From the NCBI RefSeq assembly GCF_015477605.1, contig NZ_JADLQX010000015.1:1-64000 (forward strand): DNA of 64,000 bases, in the 5' to 3' direction. The notes beneath the pieces were generated by a model. The model worked only from the letters and a program-made list of their open reading frames with translations, ran no database searches and was not told the origin of the DNA. This stretch comes from Nocardia amamiensis. Lineage in GTDB: Bacteria > Actinomycetota > Actinomycetes > Mycobacteriales > Mycobacteriaceae. A program made the position numbers and the translations under genes. Shown piece after piece: positions 42,193 through 51,484 of this stretch (positions within the stretch are counted from its first letter, which is position 1; every line of letters begins with the position of its first letter).

Positions 42193-42951
42193 TCAGCTCG
42201 GCGGGCGCAGGGCCGCGAATTCGTCCGTGACGCGTAGACCGGAGTCGGTGAAGCGGTAGACGGCGGCAGGGCGGCCGCCCGCGCGGCCGGGGGCGGCGGT
42301 GGCGCCGGTGGGGGTGATCACCTTGCGGCGGGAGAGGACCCGTTGCAGGTTCGTGGTGTCCACGTCGTATCCGAGTGCGGCACAATAGATTTCACGCAAG
42401 GTGGACATGGTGAATCGTTCCGGGGCCAGGGCGAAGGCGATGTTGGTGTAGGACAGTTTCGCGGCCAGGCGGGTGCGGGCGTGGTCGACCACGGTGCGGT
42501 GGTCGAAGGACATGTCCGGCAGCGCCGAGACCGGATGCCAGGCGGTGTCCGAGGGGAGCCGCGGGTCGGCGGTGAGTGGCACGAGGCCGAGGTAGGCCGA
42601 GGCGATGCGGCGCGGGCTCGGCACCCGGTCGGGGGCGCTGAACACCGAGAGCTGCTCGAGATGGGTCAGCTCGCGCACGTCGACCTTCTCGGCGAGCTGG
42701 CGGCGTGCGGAGGTGTCGAGATCCTCGTCGTCACCGAGCCGGCCGCCGGGCAGCGACCAGGTGCCCTTCTGTGGGTCGAGCGCGCGTTCCCACAGCAACA
42801 CCGCCAGTTCCGTCCGATGATCGGGCGGGCAGCGTCGCAGCATGTCTTCCGCGCGGTCCGCGGAGCTTCTACCTGCGGTGATATCGCCGGGGAAGCGGCG
42901 AACCTGGAACACCGCGGTGAGCGATTCGTGGATGGTGCTACTATGGGGCAC
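42193..42951 (-). CDS. nrtR: NUDIX-domain transcriptional regulator of NAD synthesis (NrtR)
   Basis: About 252 aa. N-terminal NUDIX-like domain (ESLTAVFQVRRF, ELAVLLWERALDPQKGTWSLPGGRLGDDEDLDTSARRQLAEKVDVRELTHLEQL) where the Nudix box is partly retained (GGRLGDDEDLDTSARRQLAEK lacks the canonical REL-E-E), followed by a winged helix (FTMSTLREIYCAALGYDVDTTNLQRVLSRRKVI). NrtR proteins repress NAD-synthesis genes and release DNA on binding ADP-ribose or a related NAD metabolite. Divergent from nadA with a shared palindrome. I chose GTG at 42951 (VPHSSTIHES); an in-frame longer reading would run across the palindrome. Confidence 0.87.
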   Translation of the reverse strand: MPHSSTIHESLTAVFQVRRFPGDITAGRSSADRAEDMLRRCPPDHRTELAVLLWERALDPQKGTWSLPGGRLGDDEDLDTSARRQLAEKVDVRELTHLEQLSVFSAPDRVPSPRRIASAYLGLVPLTADPRLPSDTAWHPVSALPDMSFDHRTVVDHARTRLAAKLSYTNIAFALAPERFTMSTLREIYCAALGYDVDTTNLQRVLSRRKVITPTGATAAPGRAGGRPAAVYRFTDSGLRVTDEFAALRPPS

Positions 42952-42974
42952 GTTTTCGATTGTAAGTCGAAAAC
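42952..42974. promoter_or_regulatory. Probable NrtR operator between nrtR and nadA
   Basis: Arms GTTTTCGA (42952-42959) and TCGAAAAC (42967-42974), perfect, separated by the 7-bp TTGTAAG. It starts right at the nrtR GTG and ends 55 bp before the nadA ATG. TACTAT at 42939-42944 could be the nadA -10, so a bound regulator would sit on the transcription start. Fits NrtR control of both directions. Confidence 0.75.
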
Positions 42975-43028
42975 CTGGTTTGGTGCGAATCGGCGGGGTA
43001 GCCGACCGCACGAGGAAGGGAGCCATCC

Positions 43029-44072
<1,044 letters not shown>

Positions 44073-44187
44073 GTCCGACCTCGGTGGTCGGGCTCCGGCG
44101 GAGCGCGGTGGCACGAGCGCTGACCACCGCGAAACCGCCTGAGCACCCGGCCGATTCGCGGGTCGGAGGACTGAGAGGCACGGGCCG

Positions 44188-45759
44188 ATGACATCCCGTC
44201 TTTCGATCGACTGGGAGGCCGAGGCGGACCTGGTCGTGATCGGCGGCGGTGTCGCGGGACTGACCGCGGCGCGCACCGCGTCACTGCGTGGCCTGCGGGT
44301 GCTGACGCTCAGCAAAGGCGGGCCGACGGACACCTCCACCCAGTACGCCCAGGGCGGTATCGCGGTTGTGGCGCCGCATGGCGATTCGGTCGAATCGCAC
44401 GTGCACGACACGGTGGAAGCGGGTGCGGGGCTGTGCGATGTGGACGCCGTGCGCTCCATTGTCGAGGGCGGCCAAGCCGCGGTGTCCGCGCTGACCGGCC
44501 TCGGCGCGGTGTTCGACCTCGGCCGGGACGGCCAGATCTCCCGGACCAGGGAAGGCGGCCACAGCACCCGCCGGATCATCCACGCCGGCGGCGACGCGAC
44601 CGGCGCCGAGGTGCAGCGGGCGCTGAACGAGGCCGGTCTGCCGGTGCTGTTCGGTGCCGCGGTGGGACAGATCGTCACCGGGCGCGGCGGCGTCCAGGGT
44701 GTCGTCGCGGTGTCGGACCAGGGATTCGGCGTCGTCCACGCGCCCGCGGTGCTGCTGGCCACCGGCGGGCTCGGCCAGTTGTACGCGCTGAGCACCAACC
44801 CGCCCGGCGCCACCGCCGACGGCATCGCGCTCGCGCTGTGGGCCGGTGCCACGGTCGCCGACCTCGAGTTCGTGCAGTTCCACCCCACTGTGCTCTACAC
44901 CCCCGGCGGGGTGGGGCGCAGACCGCTGATCAGCGAGGCGGTTCGCGGTGAAGGCGCGAGACTCGTTGACACCGAAGGAAATTCGGTGACCGAGGGTTTG
45001 CATCGGCGGGGCGATCTGGCGCCGCGCGACGTGGTCTCGCGCGCCATCGCCGCGCGCATGCGGGCACTCGGCACCGAGCACGTCTACCTCGACGCGCGCT
45101 CGATCGACCACTTCCCGCAACGGTTTCCGACGATCACCGCCTCCTGCCTGGCCGCGGACATCGATCCGCGCACGGACCTGATCCCGGTCGCACCCGCCGC
45201 GCACTATCAGTGCGGCGGGGTCGTCACCGACACCCACGGCCGCACCGGAGTGCCCGGCCTCTACGCGGCGGGTGAGGTGGCGCGCACCGGCCTGCACGGG
45301 GCCAACCGGTTGGCCTCCAACAGCTTGCTCGAAGGTTTGGTGGTCGGCGAGCGCGCCGGAGCCGCCGCGGCCGAGCGGCTCGGCGAGCGGGCGGGTGTCG
45401 CCGAGATCCCGGTTCGCCGCGCCGAGCATGCCGATCGCGACATCGTGCAGCGTTTGATGACCACGCACGCCTCGGTGGTCCGCGACGGAGCTGGTCTCGC
45501 CGGAGCGCTCAAACAGCTCGACGACGTCGTCGCCCGGCGCGACGCGCTCACCGGCTCCGCGCAGCCGGTCGCCGGGATCGAGGACGCCGCGCTCACCCTG
45601 GCGGCGCGCACCCTGCTGCTGGCCGCCCTCGCCCGCACCGAAAGCCGTGGCTGCCACACCCGTTCGGACCACCCGGATCTCATGGCCGGACTCCGCCGCG
45701 GCCTCCCGATCCGGTTGAACGACGACGGCGCCCCCGAATACCAAGCACCCATTTCTTGA
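44188..45759 (+). CDS. nadB: L-aspartate oxidase
   Basis: FAD flavoprotein oxidising L-aspartate to iminoaspartate, the substrate of NadA. 523 aa. N-terminal dinucleotide fold DLVVIGGGVAGLTAARTASLRGLRVLTLSK (residues 14-43), TDTSTQYAQGGIAVV, EGGHSTRRIIHAGGDATG, VQFHPTVLYTP, RGDLAPRDVVSRAIAAR, AAHYQCGGVVTDTHGRTGVPGLYAAGEVARTGLHGANRLASNSLLEGLVVGERAG, and ESRGCHTRSDHP near the end. All these are L-aspartate oxidase/succinate dehydrogenase-family motifs. ATG at 44188. It follows nadA and leads to nadC, 58 bp on. Confidence 0.96.
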   Translation: MTSRLSIDWEAEADLVVIGGGVAGLTAARTASLRGLRVLTLSKGGPTDTSTQYAQGGIAVVAPHGDSVESHVHDTVEAGAGLCDVDAVRSIVEGGQAAVSALTGLGAVFDLGRDGQISRTREGGHSTRRIIHAGGDATGAEVQRALNEAGLPVLFGAAVGQIVTGRGGVQGVVAVSDQGFGVVHAPAVLLATGGLGQLYALSTNPPGATADGIALALWAGATVADLEFVQFHPTVLYTPGGVGRRPLISEAVRGEGARLVDTEGNSVTEGLHRRGDLAPRDVVSRAIAARMRALGTEHVYLDARSIDHFPQRFPTITASCLAADIDPRTDLIPVAPAAHYQCGGVVTDTHGRTGVPGLYAAGEVARTGLHGANRLASNSLLEGLVVGERAGAAAAERLGERAGVAEIPVRRAEHADRDIVQRLMTTHASVVRDGAGLAGALKQLDDVVARRDALTGSAQPVAGIEDAALTLAARTLLLAALARTESRGCHTRSDHPDLMAGLRRGLPIRLNDDGAPEYQAPIS

Positions 45760-45817
45760 ACACAGCCGTCGAGCAGGAAATCCATCGCGTCCAGCTCGGC
45801 GAGAGAGGAGCGCTCCG

Positions 45818-46678
45818 ATGGCGCTGGACGCCGGTCTGGATCGTGACGAGGTACTGCGGATCATCCGCGCGGCGCTGGACGAGGATCTGCGCTACGGCCC
45901 GGATGTCACCACGGTGGCCACCGTGCCCGCCGACGCGGTCGTGAAGGCGTCGGTGGTGTCGCGGCAGCCGGGGACCGTCGCCGGGCTCGACGCCGGGCTG
46001 CTCGTGCTGGACGAGGTGATCGGCGCGGGCGAGTACGAGGTCACCGACCGCGTAGCCGACGGAACCCGGGTGACGCCGGGACAGTCCGTGCTGACCGTGG
46101 TCGCGCCGACCCGCGGCCTGCTCACCGCCGAGCGCACCATGCTCAACCTGGTCTGCCATCTGTCCGGCATCGCCACCGCGACGGCCGCCTGGGTCGACGC
46201 GGTCGCGGGCACCCGGTGCCGCATCCGGGACAGCCGCAAGACGCTGCCCGGACTGCGCGCGCTGCAGAAGTACGCCGTCCGCGTCGGCGGCGGCGTCAAT
46301 CACCGCATGGGCCTCGGCGACGCGGCGCTGATCAAGGACAACCATGTGGTCGCCGCGGGCTCGGTGGTCGAGGCGCTGCGCGCGGTCCGCGCCGCCGCGC
46401 CCGGCATCCCCTGCGAGGTCGAGGTCGACAGCCTCGAGCAGCTCGACGCCGTGCTCGCCGAGAACGTGGAACTCGTCCTGCTGGACAACTTCCCGCTCTG
46501 GCAGACCCAGGCCGCCGTGCAACGCCGCAACGCCACGGCACCGCGAACACAGCTGGAATCCTCCGGCGGCCTGAGCCTCGACGTCGCCGCCGACTACGCC
46601 CGCACCGGCGTCGACTACCTCGCCGTCGGCGCGCTCACCCACTCGGTCCGCGTCCTCGACCTCGGCTTGGATATGTAG
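45818..46678 (+). CDS. nadC: Nicotinate-nucleotide diphosphorylase (carboxylating)
   Basis: Converts quinolinate and PRPP to nicotinate mononucleotide, third enzyme of the de novo NAD route. 286 aa. Motifs: ALDEDLRYGPDVTTVATVPADAVVKASVVSRQPGTVAGLD, LTAERTMLNLVCHLSGIATATAAWVDAV, CRIRDSRKTLPGLRALQKYAVRVGGGVNHRMGLGDAALIKDNH, EVEVDSLEQLDAVLAENVELVLLDNFP and LESSGGLSLDVAADYARTGVDYLAVGALTHS. ATG at 45818 follows GAGAGGAG. The downstream 119 bp to the convergent winged-helix gene contain an 8-bp inverted repeat with a long loop (CCGCGAGC at 46688, GCTCGCGG at 46725), too weak to call a terminator. Confidence 0.97.
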   Translation: MALDAGLDRDEVLRIIRAALDEDLRYGPDVTTVATVPADAVVKASVVSRQPGTVAGLDAGLLVLDEVIGAGEYEVTDRVADGTRVTPGQSVLTVVAPTRGLLTAERTMLNLVCHLSGIATATAAWVDAVAGTRCRIRDSRKTLPGLRALQKYAVRVGGGVNHRMGLGDAALIKDNHVVAAGSVVEALRAVRAAAPGIPCEVEVDSLEQLDAVLAENVELVLLDNFPLWQTQAAVQRRNATAPRTQLESSGGLSLDVAADYARTGVDYLAVGALTHSVRVLDLGLDM

Positions 46679-46797
46679 GCCTGCCGCCCGCGAGCTACCC
46701 CGCTGTTGGTGGTGGTGTTCCCAGGCTCGCGGATCTGTGCGATGCCGCGCGGTGCGTCGGAAGCGGTCGCGCGGGGCGTCGACTTCTGTCGTGGCGA

Positions 46798-47976
46798 TCA
46801 GGCGGTGAGTTCGCGCTCCAGCGGTGTCCGGAACCGCGGAATGGCGCGCACAGCGCCGAACCAGTCCGTGATCCGCTGCGATTCCGCGGCGATCAGCGAT
46901 TCCGCGTCCGCTCCCACGTCTTCGAGCAGACGGTAGACGATCTCGCCGTCCTTGCGCTGCGCCCAGCCGCCGACGATGCGCCCGTCCCACCAGATCGTCG
47001 GGCCGATATTGCCGTTCCGGTCGAACAGGCTCGGTCCGTGCGGGCCGAGAAACCAGTCCCGCGCCTGCCAACCCATCGGGGTGGGGTCGAGGGCGGGCAG
47101 CAGCGCCGCCCAGGGCTCCGGCGCCACGACGGGCTCCAGATCGTCGGTGAGCAGCACGCCGGTGACGCCCTCCAGATCGACTTCGACCAGGTCGAGCGCG
47201 CCGAGCGCCGCGCGGACCTCGCCCAGCGTCCAGCCGGTCCACCACTTGATATCGGACACCGGCGCGGGTCCGAAGGCACGCAACCAGCGCCGGATCAGCT
47301 CGACACGGGCCTCGGCGGCCGGCACCGCCGCCACACCCTCCGGCAGCCACGACTCGATCGGCGCCCAGGTGTACTGGCTGCTGGCCCAGCTGCCGTTCGG
47401 CCTACCGCGCACGATGCGGCCCTCGCAACCCAGCGTCACCAGCACCCAAGTCGTGATGTTCGTCGGCTTCGAATACGACTTGTCCGGAGCGGTGTTCACC
47501 TGGGTGCGCAGCCGCGGGACGTCCTTGCTCAGCTGTGCACCGGTCGCCGATCCCCGCTCCAGCAGCGCCTTGTGCGTCTCGGCTTCCACCTCGGCGAGCC
47601 AGCCCTGCACGTCGCCGTCGCCGACGCCCGCCTGCGCGAGGTACTTGCCGTACGTGCGACGCTGCTTGTGCGCCAGCGCATCCGCGCACGACGCCTGCAG
47701 GATCGGGACCAGGTCCACCGGCGCGACGAACATGGTGCGGCGCATCGCCAGCATGCGCAGCAGGGAGCGGTCCTGGTAGAGCGCCTGTTCGACGTCCGCC
47801 GGGGTGAGTCCGTCGCCCCGCGCGGCGACCGAAAGGAAGACGGTGGCCGGATCGGTCGCGTGCAGCGCCACCAGAGACCCGGCGATCTCGGCGACTCCAC
47901 CGGACCGTTCCGGCGTCACGAGCCGGTGCCGCACCGCCAATCGAGCGCGCCGCTCGGCGGCATCAATCGAACGCAT
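46798..47976 (-). CDS. Winged-helix DNA-binding protein (HTH_42 / AlkZ-like)
   Basis: 392 aa, the length of the HTH_42 (YcaQ/AlkX/AlkZ) family. Features: RARLAVRHRLVTPERSGGVAEIAGSLVALHATDPATVFLSVAARGDGLTPADVEQALYQDRSLLRMLAMRRTMFVAPVDL, then DIKWWTGWTLGEVRAALGAL and LLPALDPTPMGWQARDWFLGPHGPSLFDRNGNIGPTIWWDGRIVGGWAQRKDGEIVYRLLEDVGADA. Characterised relatives AlkZ and YcaQ are DNA glycosylases that unhook interstrand crosslinks; the WDGRIVGGW-R part matches the QxQ/QxD-region style but I cannot confirm catalytic residues. ATG at 47976; longer in-frame sequence is unrelated. Monocistronic. Confidence 0.8.
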   Translation of the reverse strand: MRSIDAAERRARLAVRHRLVTPERSGGVAEIAGSLVALHATDPATVFLSVAARGDGLTPADVEQALYQDRSLLRMLAMRRTMFVAPVDLVPILQASCADALAHKQRRTYGKYLAQAGVGDGDVQGWLAEVEAETHKALLERGSATGAQLSKDVPRLRTQVNTAPDKSYSKPTNITTWVLVTLGCEGRIVRGRPNGSWASSQYTWAPIESWLPEGVAAVPAAEARVELIRRWLRAFGPAPVSDIKWWTGWTLGEVRAALGALDLVEVDLEGVTGVLLTDDLEPVVAPEPWAALLPALDPTPMGWQARDWFLGPHGPSLFDRNGNIGPTIWWDGRIVGGWAQRKDGEIVYRLLEDVGADAESLIAAESQRITDWFGAVRAIPRFRTPLERELTA

Positions 47977-48017
47977 AGGCGAATCGTAGCGGTCGCCGAG
48001 CCGCCGCAGGCCGCTCC

Positions 48018-48226
48018 GGTCGATCATCCCTGGCCCTCGGCGATCTGCCGCAGGATGTGTGCCCGGCCGAGCTAGGTCGACTGCCGATGTCCTCGAGCAG
48101 TGCGCGCAGATCATCGGCCGTGCAGCCCAGCGGCACCGGTTCGGCGGTGACCGGTCGGGCGATCGCGGTGCTCGGGCCACGTCGATCGTTCAACCGGTGA
48201 CCAGCGCCACAGTGCGCAACTCCCAT
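48018..48226 (-). pseudogene. Possible decayed gene remnant
   Basis: On the minus strand, one frame reads PVTAEPVPLGCTADDLRALLEDIGSR; a different frame then reads LGRAHILRQIAEGQG followed by a stop at 48027-48029. The two parts join smoothly if a 2-nt frameshift is assumed near 48070, so this looks like the C-terminal end of a lost gene. Family not recognised. The remaining 48227-48463 contains nothing that I can support, apart from the ribosome site of the next gene. Confidence 0.3.
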
Positions 48227-48463
48227 CGGAAAAGCCTTGCGGCGGGCAGGTTTCCGCTTCGTCGGCGACTGCTTCCGGTATTACGGCCCGCTGTCCTCCC
48301 GCGCCAGTCGTAACCCGGCTCTGATCGACGTGACGCTCACCGTACCGTCGTGGGAGAGCTGCAGTTGCCATGCCGGGTCGCAGTGACGGTCCGCTGTGGA
48401 CCCGTGATCCCGTGCATGCTCCGGCCATACGAGTGGGATGTACCGACCAGAGAGGTCCCAGAG

Positions 48464-49171
48464 ATGACAAGTGACCGACTAGCTCACGGCAAAGGCGCCG
48501 AAGTACACGGGATCTTCGAGAAGATCGCCGGATACTACGATCGGATGAACTTCGTCATGACGCTCGGCCGCCATGCCCGATGGTGCCGCGAAGTGGCCGA
48601 GCGTGTCGCGCCGCCCGCGGGTGGACAGCTCTTGGACATCGCCACGGGGACAGGCGTGATCGCCTTGGCGGCGGCACGGAGGTATCCCGCGGTCACCGTG
48701 ACAGGTGTCGACTTCTCGGAAGAGATGCTGACGCATGCGAAGACCAAGCCCGGCGCGGACGCGGTTCGATGGCGCCATGCGCACGCAGGCAGTCTGCCGT
48801 TCGAGGACGAGTCCTTCGACGGGATCACGGAAGGCTATCTCCTCCGCAACGTCGAAGACCTGGCCGGAGTGCTTCGCGAACAGCACCGAGTTCTCAAGCC
48901 CGGCGGCCGGATCGTCATACTCGAAACCTGCCCTCCGAGTGGCCCGGTGAAGCCGGTTTTGGAGTGGGGAATGCGCACCATCGTTCCACTGCTGGGCCAG
49001 GTAGTGGCTCGTGACCGGTCGTCCTACACCTATCTCGAATCCAGCACGCTCGCCTTCGATTCACCGCAACAGGTTGCCGATGTGCTGAGCGGGCTCGGTT
49101 TTCAGGACATCGGGTGGAGCAAGAAATTCTTCGGAACCAACGTCATCCTGTGGGCCACCAAGTCGAGCTGA
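48464..49171 (+). CDS. UbiE/MenG-like methyltransferase
   Basis: 235 aa. Class I methyltransferase with ubiquinone/menaquinone-methyltransferase order: HGIFEKIAGYYDRMNFVMTLGRHARWCREVAERV, motif I LLDIATGTGVIALAAARRYPA, VTGVDFSEEMLTHAKTK, PFEDESFDGITEGYLLRNVEDLAGVLREQHRVLKPGGRIVILETCPPSG and SYTYLESSTLAFDSPQQVADVLSGLGF. Probably acts on a quinone-like or related hydrophobic acceptor; whether it is the main demethylmenaquinone methyltransferase or a paralogue is unclear since no menaquinone gene is nearby. ATG at 48464 follows GAGAGGTCCCAGAG. Its third codon positions are visibly less GC rich than the surrounding core genes, suggesting transfer. Confidence 0.85.
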   Translation: MTSDRLAHGKGAEVHGIFEKIAGYYDRMNFVMTLGRHARWCREVAERVAPPAGGQLLDIATGTGVIALAAARRYPAVTVTGVDFSEEMLTHAKTKPGADAVRWRHAHAGSLPFEDESFDGITEGYLLRNVEDLAGVLREQHRVLKPGGRIVILETCPPSGPVKPVLEWGMRTIVPLLGQVVARDRSSYTYLESSTLAFDSPQQVADVLSGLGFQDIGWSKKFFGTNVILWATKSS

Positions 49172-49245
49172 TGAGATTCGCCGTTCCCGGCATACCGCGC
49201 AAGAGCCGGGTCGATGGGAGCCACGACGCATGCCATGATTCGATC

Positions 49246-50244
49246 ATGAGGCGCTGGTATCCGGTGTTCGCATGCTGTGTTCTCGCGAGCCTGCTCGTAA
49301 CGATGAGCTTTGCGGCGCAGCCTGTTTCGGCGGCACTCAACTGCACGGCAGGGGTGGTGGTCCGGCCCGTGGCACTGAGCGTCGACGGGGAGAACGCGAC
49401 CGGCCGGGTCTACGAGCCATACCACTGCGCTGAAGGTGACGTAACCGCGCAGGCCCTCGTGGTCGCCGTGCACGGGCACGACGGGTCGTCGGCCGACTTC
49501 GCCGACTACCTCGCCTCGATCGCGCGGCGCACCGCGACCCCGATCCTTTCGATGGACCTGCGCTCGGCCGAGAGCGTGTGGCGCACCGGGGAATGGAACC
49601 TGTGGGCGGGGTGGCGCGACATCGTCGCCGCGACCGCCTGGTATCGAGACGCCCATCGCTCCATCACGCAGACCGTGCTGTGGGGCTGGAGCCAGGGCGG
49701 TATCACGAGCGGTCTCGCGGCGGCGCACGGTCCGCGCGGGATGTTCGACTACTGGGTCGACAACTACGGTCCCGCCGACGACTTCACCATGTGGCTGGGT
49801 GCGTCGGCGGTGGATCCGGCTCTGCCGGGGCAGATCGAGCGCGACGCGGGTGGTTGTCCACCGGCCGCCTGCCCGCTGGCCTACGCCGAGCGTTCGCCGG
49901 CGCTGCTGGCGAACCGGATGGACGTGCGCCGAGCGTTTCTCGTCCACGGCACCGCCGACGACGTAGTGCCCTACGCCACCAGCGTGGAGATGCGCGCGGG
50001 GCTCCTCGCCGCCGGCAAACCCACCTCCATGTACACCGTCGTCACCGGCCGGGACCTGACCGGGCGGGTGGTTCCCGGCGATCACAGCGTCGGCCCGGCC
50101 TTCTTCGAGGGCGGCTGCGTCGTGGAGCGTCTGCTGCTCGGCGCGGAGCCGGTCGACGGCCCGGATCGCGACTATGTCGTCGACGTCGCGCACGGGGTCG
50201 TCACCGCTCCGTCCGCGCCGCCTGGCGCCAAGTGCGCGGCGTAG
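49246..50244 (+). CDS. Secreted alpha/beta-hydrolase (esterase-like)
   Basis: 332 aa. Signal peptide MRRWYPVFACCVLASLLVTMSFAAQPVSA, cleavage near residue 29-30. Mature domain: ALVVAVHGHDGSSADFADYLASIARRTATPILSMDLRSAESV, nucleophile elbow TVLWGWSQGGITSGLAAAHG (GWSQG), VRRAFLVHGTADDVVPYATSVEMRAGLL with a probable acid Asp, and a late PGDHSVGPAFFEGGCVVERLL with the catalytic His. Five or more cysteines suggest disulfides. Peptidase S9/dienelactone-hydrolase style; substrate unknown. ATG at 49246. The last 34 codons (from 50141) are the first copy of a tandem repeat continuing past the stop, so the current C-terminus may be new. Confidence 0.84.
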   Translation: MRRWYPVFACCVLASLLVTMSFAAQPVSAALNCTAGVVVRPVALSVDGENATGRVYEPYHCAEGDVTAQALVVAVHGHDGSSADFADYLASIARRTATPILSMDLRSAESVWRTGEWNLWAGWRDIVAATAWYRDAHRSITQTVLWGWSQGGITSGLAAAHGPRGMFDYWVDNYGPADDFTMWLGASAVDPALPGQIERDAGGCPPAACPLAYAERSPALLANRMDVRRAFLVHGTADDVVPYATSVEMRAGLLAAGKPTSMYTVVTGRDLTGRVVPGDHSVGPAFFEGGCVVERLLLGAEPVDGPDRDYVVDVAHGVVTAPSAPPGAKCAA

Positions 50245-50514
50245 GACGAGCGCGGGAACATGATCGCGGCGCGGAGCCGGTCGACGGCCCGGATCGCGGC
50301 TATGTCGTGCACGTCGCCTACGGCGGCGTCACATCTCCCGCCCCGCCGGGCGCCAAGTGCGCGGTGTAGGACGAGCGCGGGAACATGATCGCGGCGCGGA
50401 GGCGGTCGACGGCCCGGATCGAGGCCGCGTCGTCGACCTCGCGGCGTCGTCACCGCGCCGCCGGGCGCCGAGAGCGCCGCGTGCGCGGCCCACAGGGAAC
50501 ATGATCGCGGCGCG
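50141..50514 (+). repeat. Imperfect tandem repeat derived from the hydrolase 3' end
   Basis: Three successive units begin GCGCGGAG(C/G)CGGTCGACGG at 50141, 50269 and 50394 (spacings 128 and 125 bp), with the start of a fourth at 50510 (116 bp). Each unit ends GGGAACATGATCGCGGC. Unit 1 encodes the end of the hydrolase (GAEPVDGPDRDYVVDVAHG...GAKCAA, stop); unit 2 still encodes GAEPVDGPDRGYVVHVAYGGVTSPAPPGAKCAV and stop without a start codon; unit 3 is shorter and out of frame. It fills most of the 310 bp between the hydrolase and nat. No other gene is seen there. Confidence 0.85.
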
Positions 50515-50554
50515 CAGTGGTTGATCACGCAGAGACCGACAACGAAGTGAGGAC

Positions 50555-51424
50555 ATGATGACGAAGCCGACCGACCCGGCCTACCACTGGAACGGCGCCG
50601 ATCTCGACTTGGACGCCTATCTGGCCCGGATCGGCTTCGACGGCGAGCGCGCCCCCACCGTCGCGGCGCTGCACGAGCTGGTGCGGGCGCACACCACCGC
50701 GATCCCGTTCGAGAACCTGGAGATCATCCTCGGCCGCTCGATCGGGCTGGACATCGCGACGTTGCAGGACAAGCTCGTCCAGCGCCGCCGCGGCGGCTAC
50801 TGCTACGAGAACGTCGGGCTGTTCGCCGCGGCGCTGGAACGGCTCGGGTTCGGCGTCACCGGCCTCAGCGGCCGGGTCAGCATGGGCGCGGGCGCGGGGC
50901 TGCGGCCTGCCACCCACGCCCTGCTGCGTGTGACGACCTCCGACGACGACCGGATCTGGCTCTGCGACGTCGGTTTCGGCGCCGGTCCGCTCGCGCCCTT
51001 CGAGTTGTCCACCGAGACCGGCGAATTCACCGCAGGCGAATGGAAGTTCCGGCTGGAACGCACGCTCGGCGAGCTGGATTCCGACTTGTGGGTGCTGCAC
51101 CAATTCGGCCGGGACGGCTGGGTCGACCGGCACAGTTTCAGCCTGAATCCGCAGTACCGCATCGACTACGTCGTCGGCAATCATTTCGTGTCGACTTCCC
51201 CGCGTTCCCCATTCACGACGCGGCCGTACGCGCAGCGTTTTCACCCGGACGTGCACCACGTGCTGGACGGCACCACATTCGTCACCGAGCATCCCGACGG
51301 AACGAGCGACACACGGGAGTTGGAACCGGCCGAGCTGCCCAAGATCCTCGCCGAGGTGTTCGACATCGACCTCGACGACGCGGACGCCGCCGCGTTGGCC
51401 GAGGCCTCGTGGGTTCGCGACTGA
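50555..51424 (+). CDS. nat: Arylamine N-acetyltransferase
   Basis: Transfers acetyl from acetyl-CoA to arylamines and hydrazines; in mycobacteria the enzyme also acetylates isoniazid and takes part in sterol-derived metabolism. 289 aa. Catalytic triad C83 in RRGGYCYENVGLFAAALE, H121 in ATHALLR and D138 in LCDVGFG, in the correct order and spacing. Other family features: AIPFENLEIILGR, PFELSTE, FSLNPQYRIDYVVGNHFVSTSPRSPF. ATG at 50555 or the adjacent ATG 50558. It starts just after the tandem repeat. The 60 bp between it and the penicillin-binding protein gene may carry a promoter. Confidence 0.95.
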   Translation: MMTKPTDPAYHWNGADLDLDAYLARIGFDGERAPTVAALHELVRAHTTAIPFENLEIILGRSIGLDIATLQDKLVQRRRGGYCYENVGLFAAALERLGFGVTGLSGRVSMGAGAGLRPATHALLRVTTSDDDRIWLCDVGFGAGPLAPFELSTETGEFTAGEWKFRLERTLGELDSDLWVLHQFGRDGWVDRHSFSLNPQYRIDYVVGNHFVSTSPRSPFTTRPYAQRFHPDVHHVLDGTTFVTEHPDGTSDTRELEPAELPKILAEVFDIDLDDADAAALAEASWVRD

Positions 51425-51484
51425 CACCGCGACGTCGTAGCCGCCTCCGCCTCCGGCCCCCTCCGGCCGGATAGTGTCGGAGGG

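Noticed and set aside
42952..42974. The TTGTAAG loop on a TCGA-containing stem looks like a tRNA-Tyr anticodon arm (anticodon GTA).
   Set aside because: No acceptor stem, D-arm or standard T-arm can be built around it; the place between nrtR and nadA fits an operator.
46688..46732. CCGCGAGC and GCTCGCGG after nadC as a terminator.
   Set aside because: 8-bp arms with a 29-nt loop and no U tract; too weak to list.
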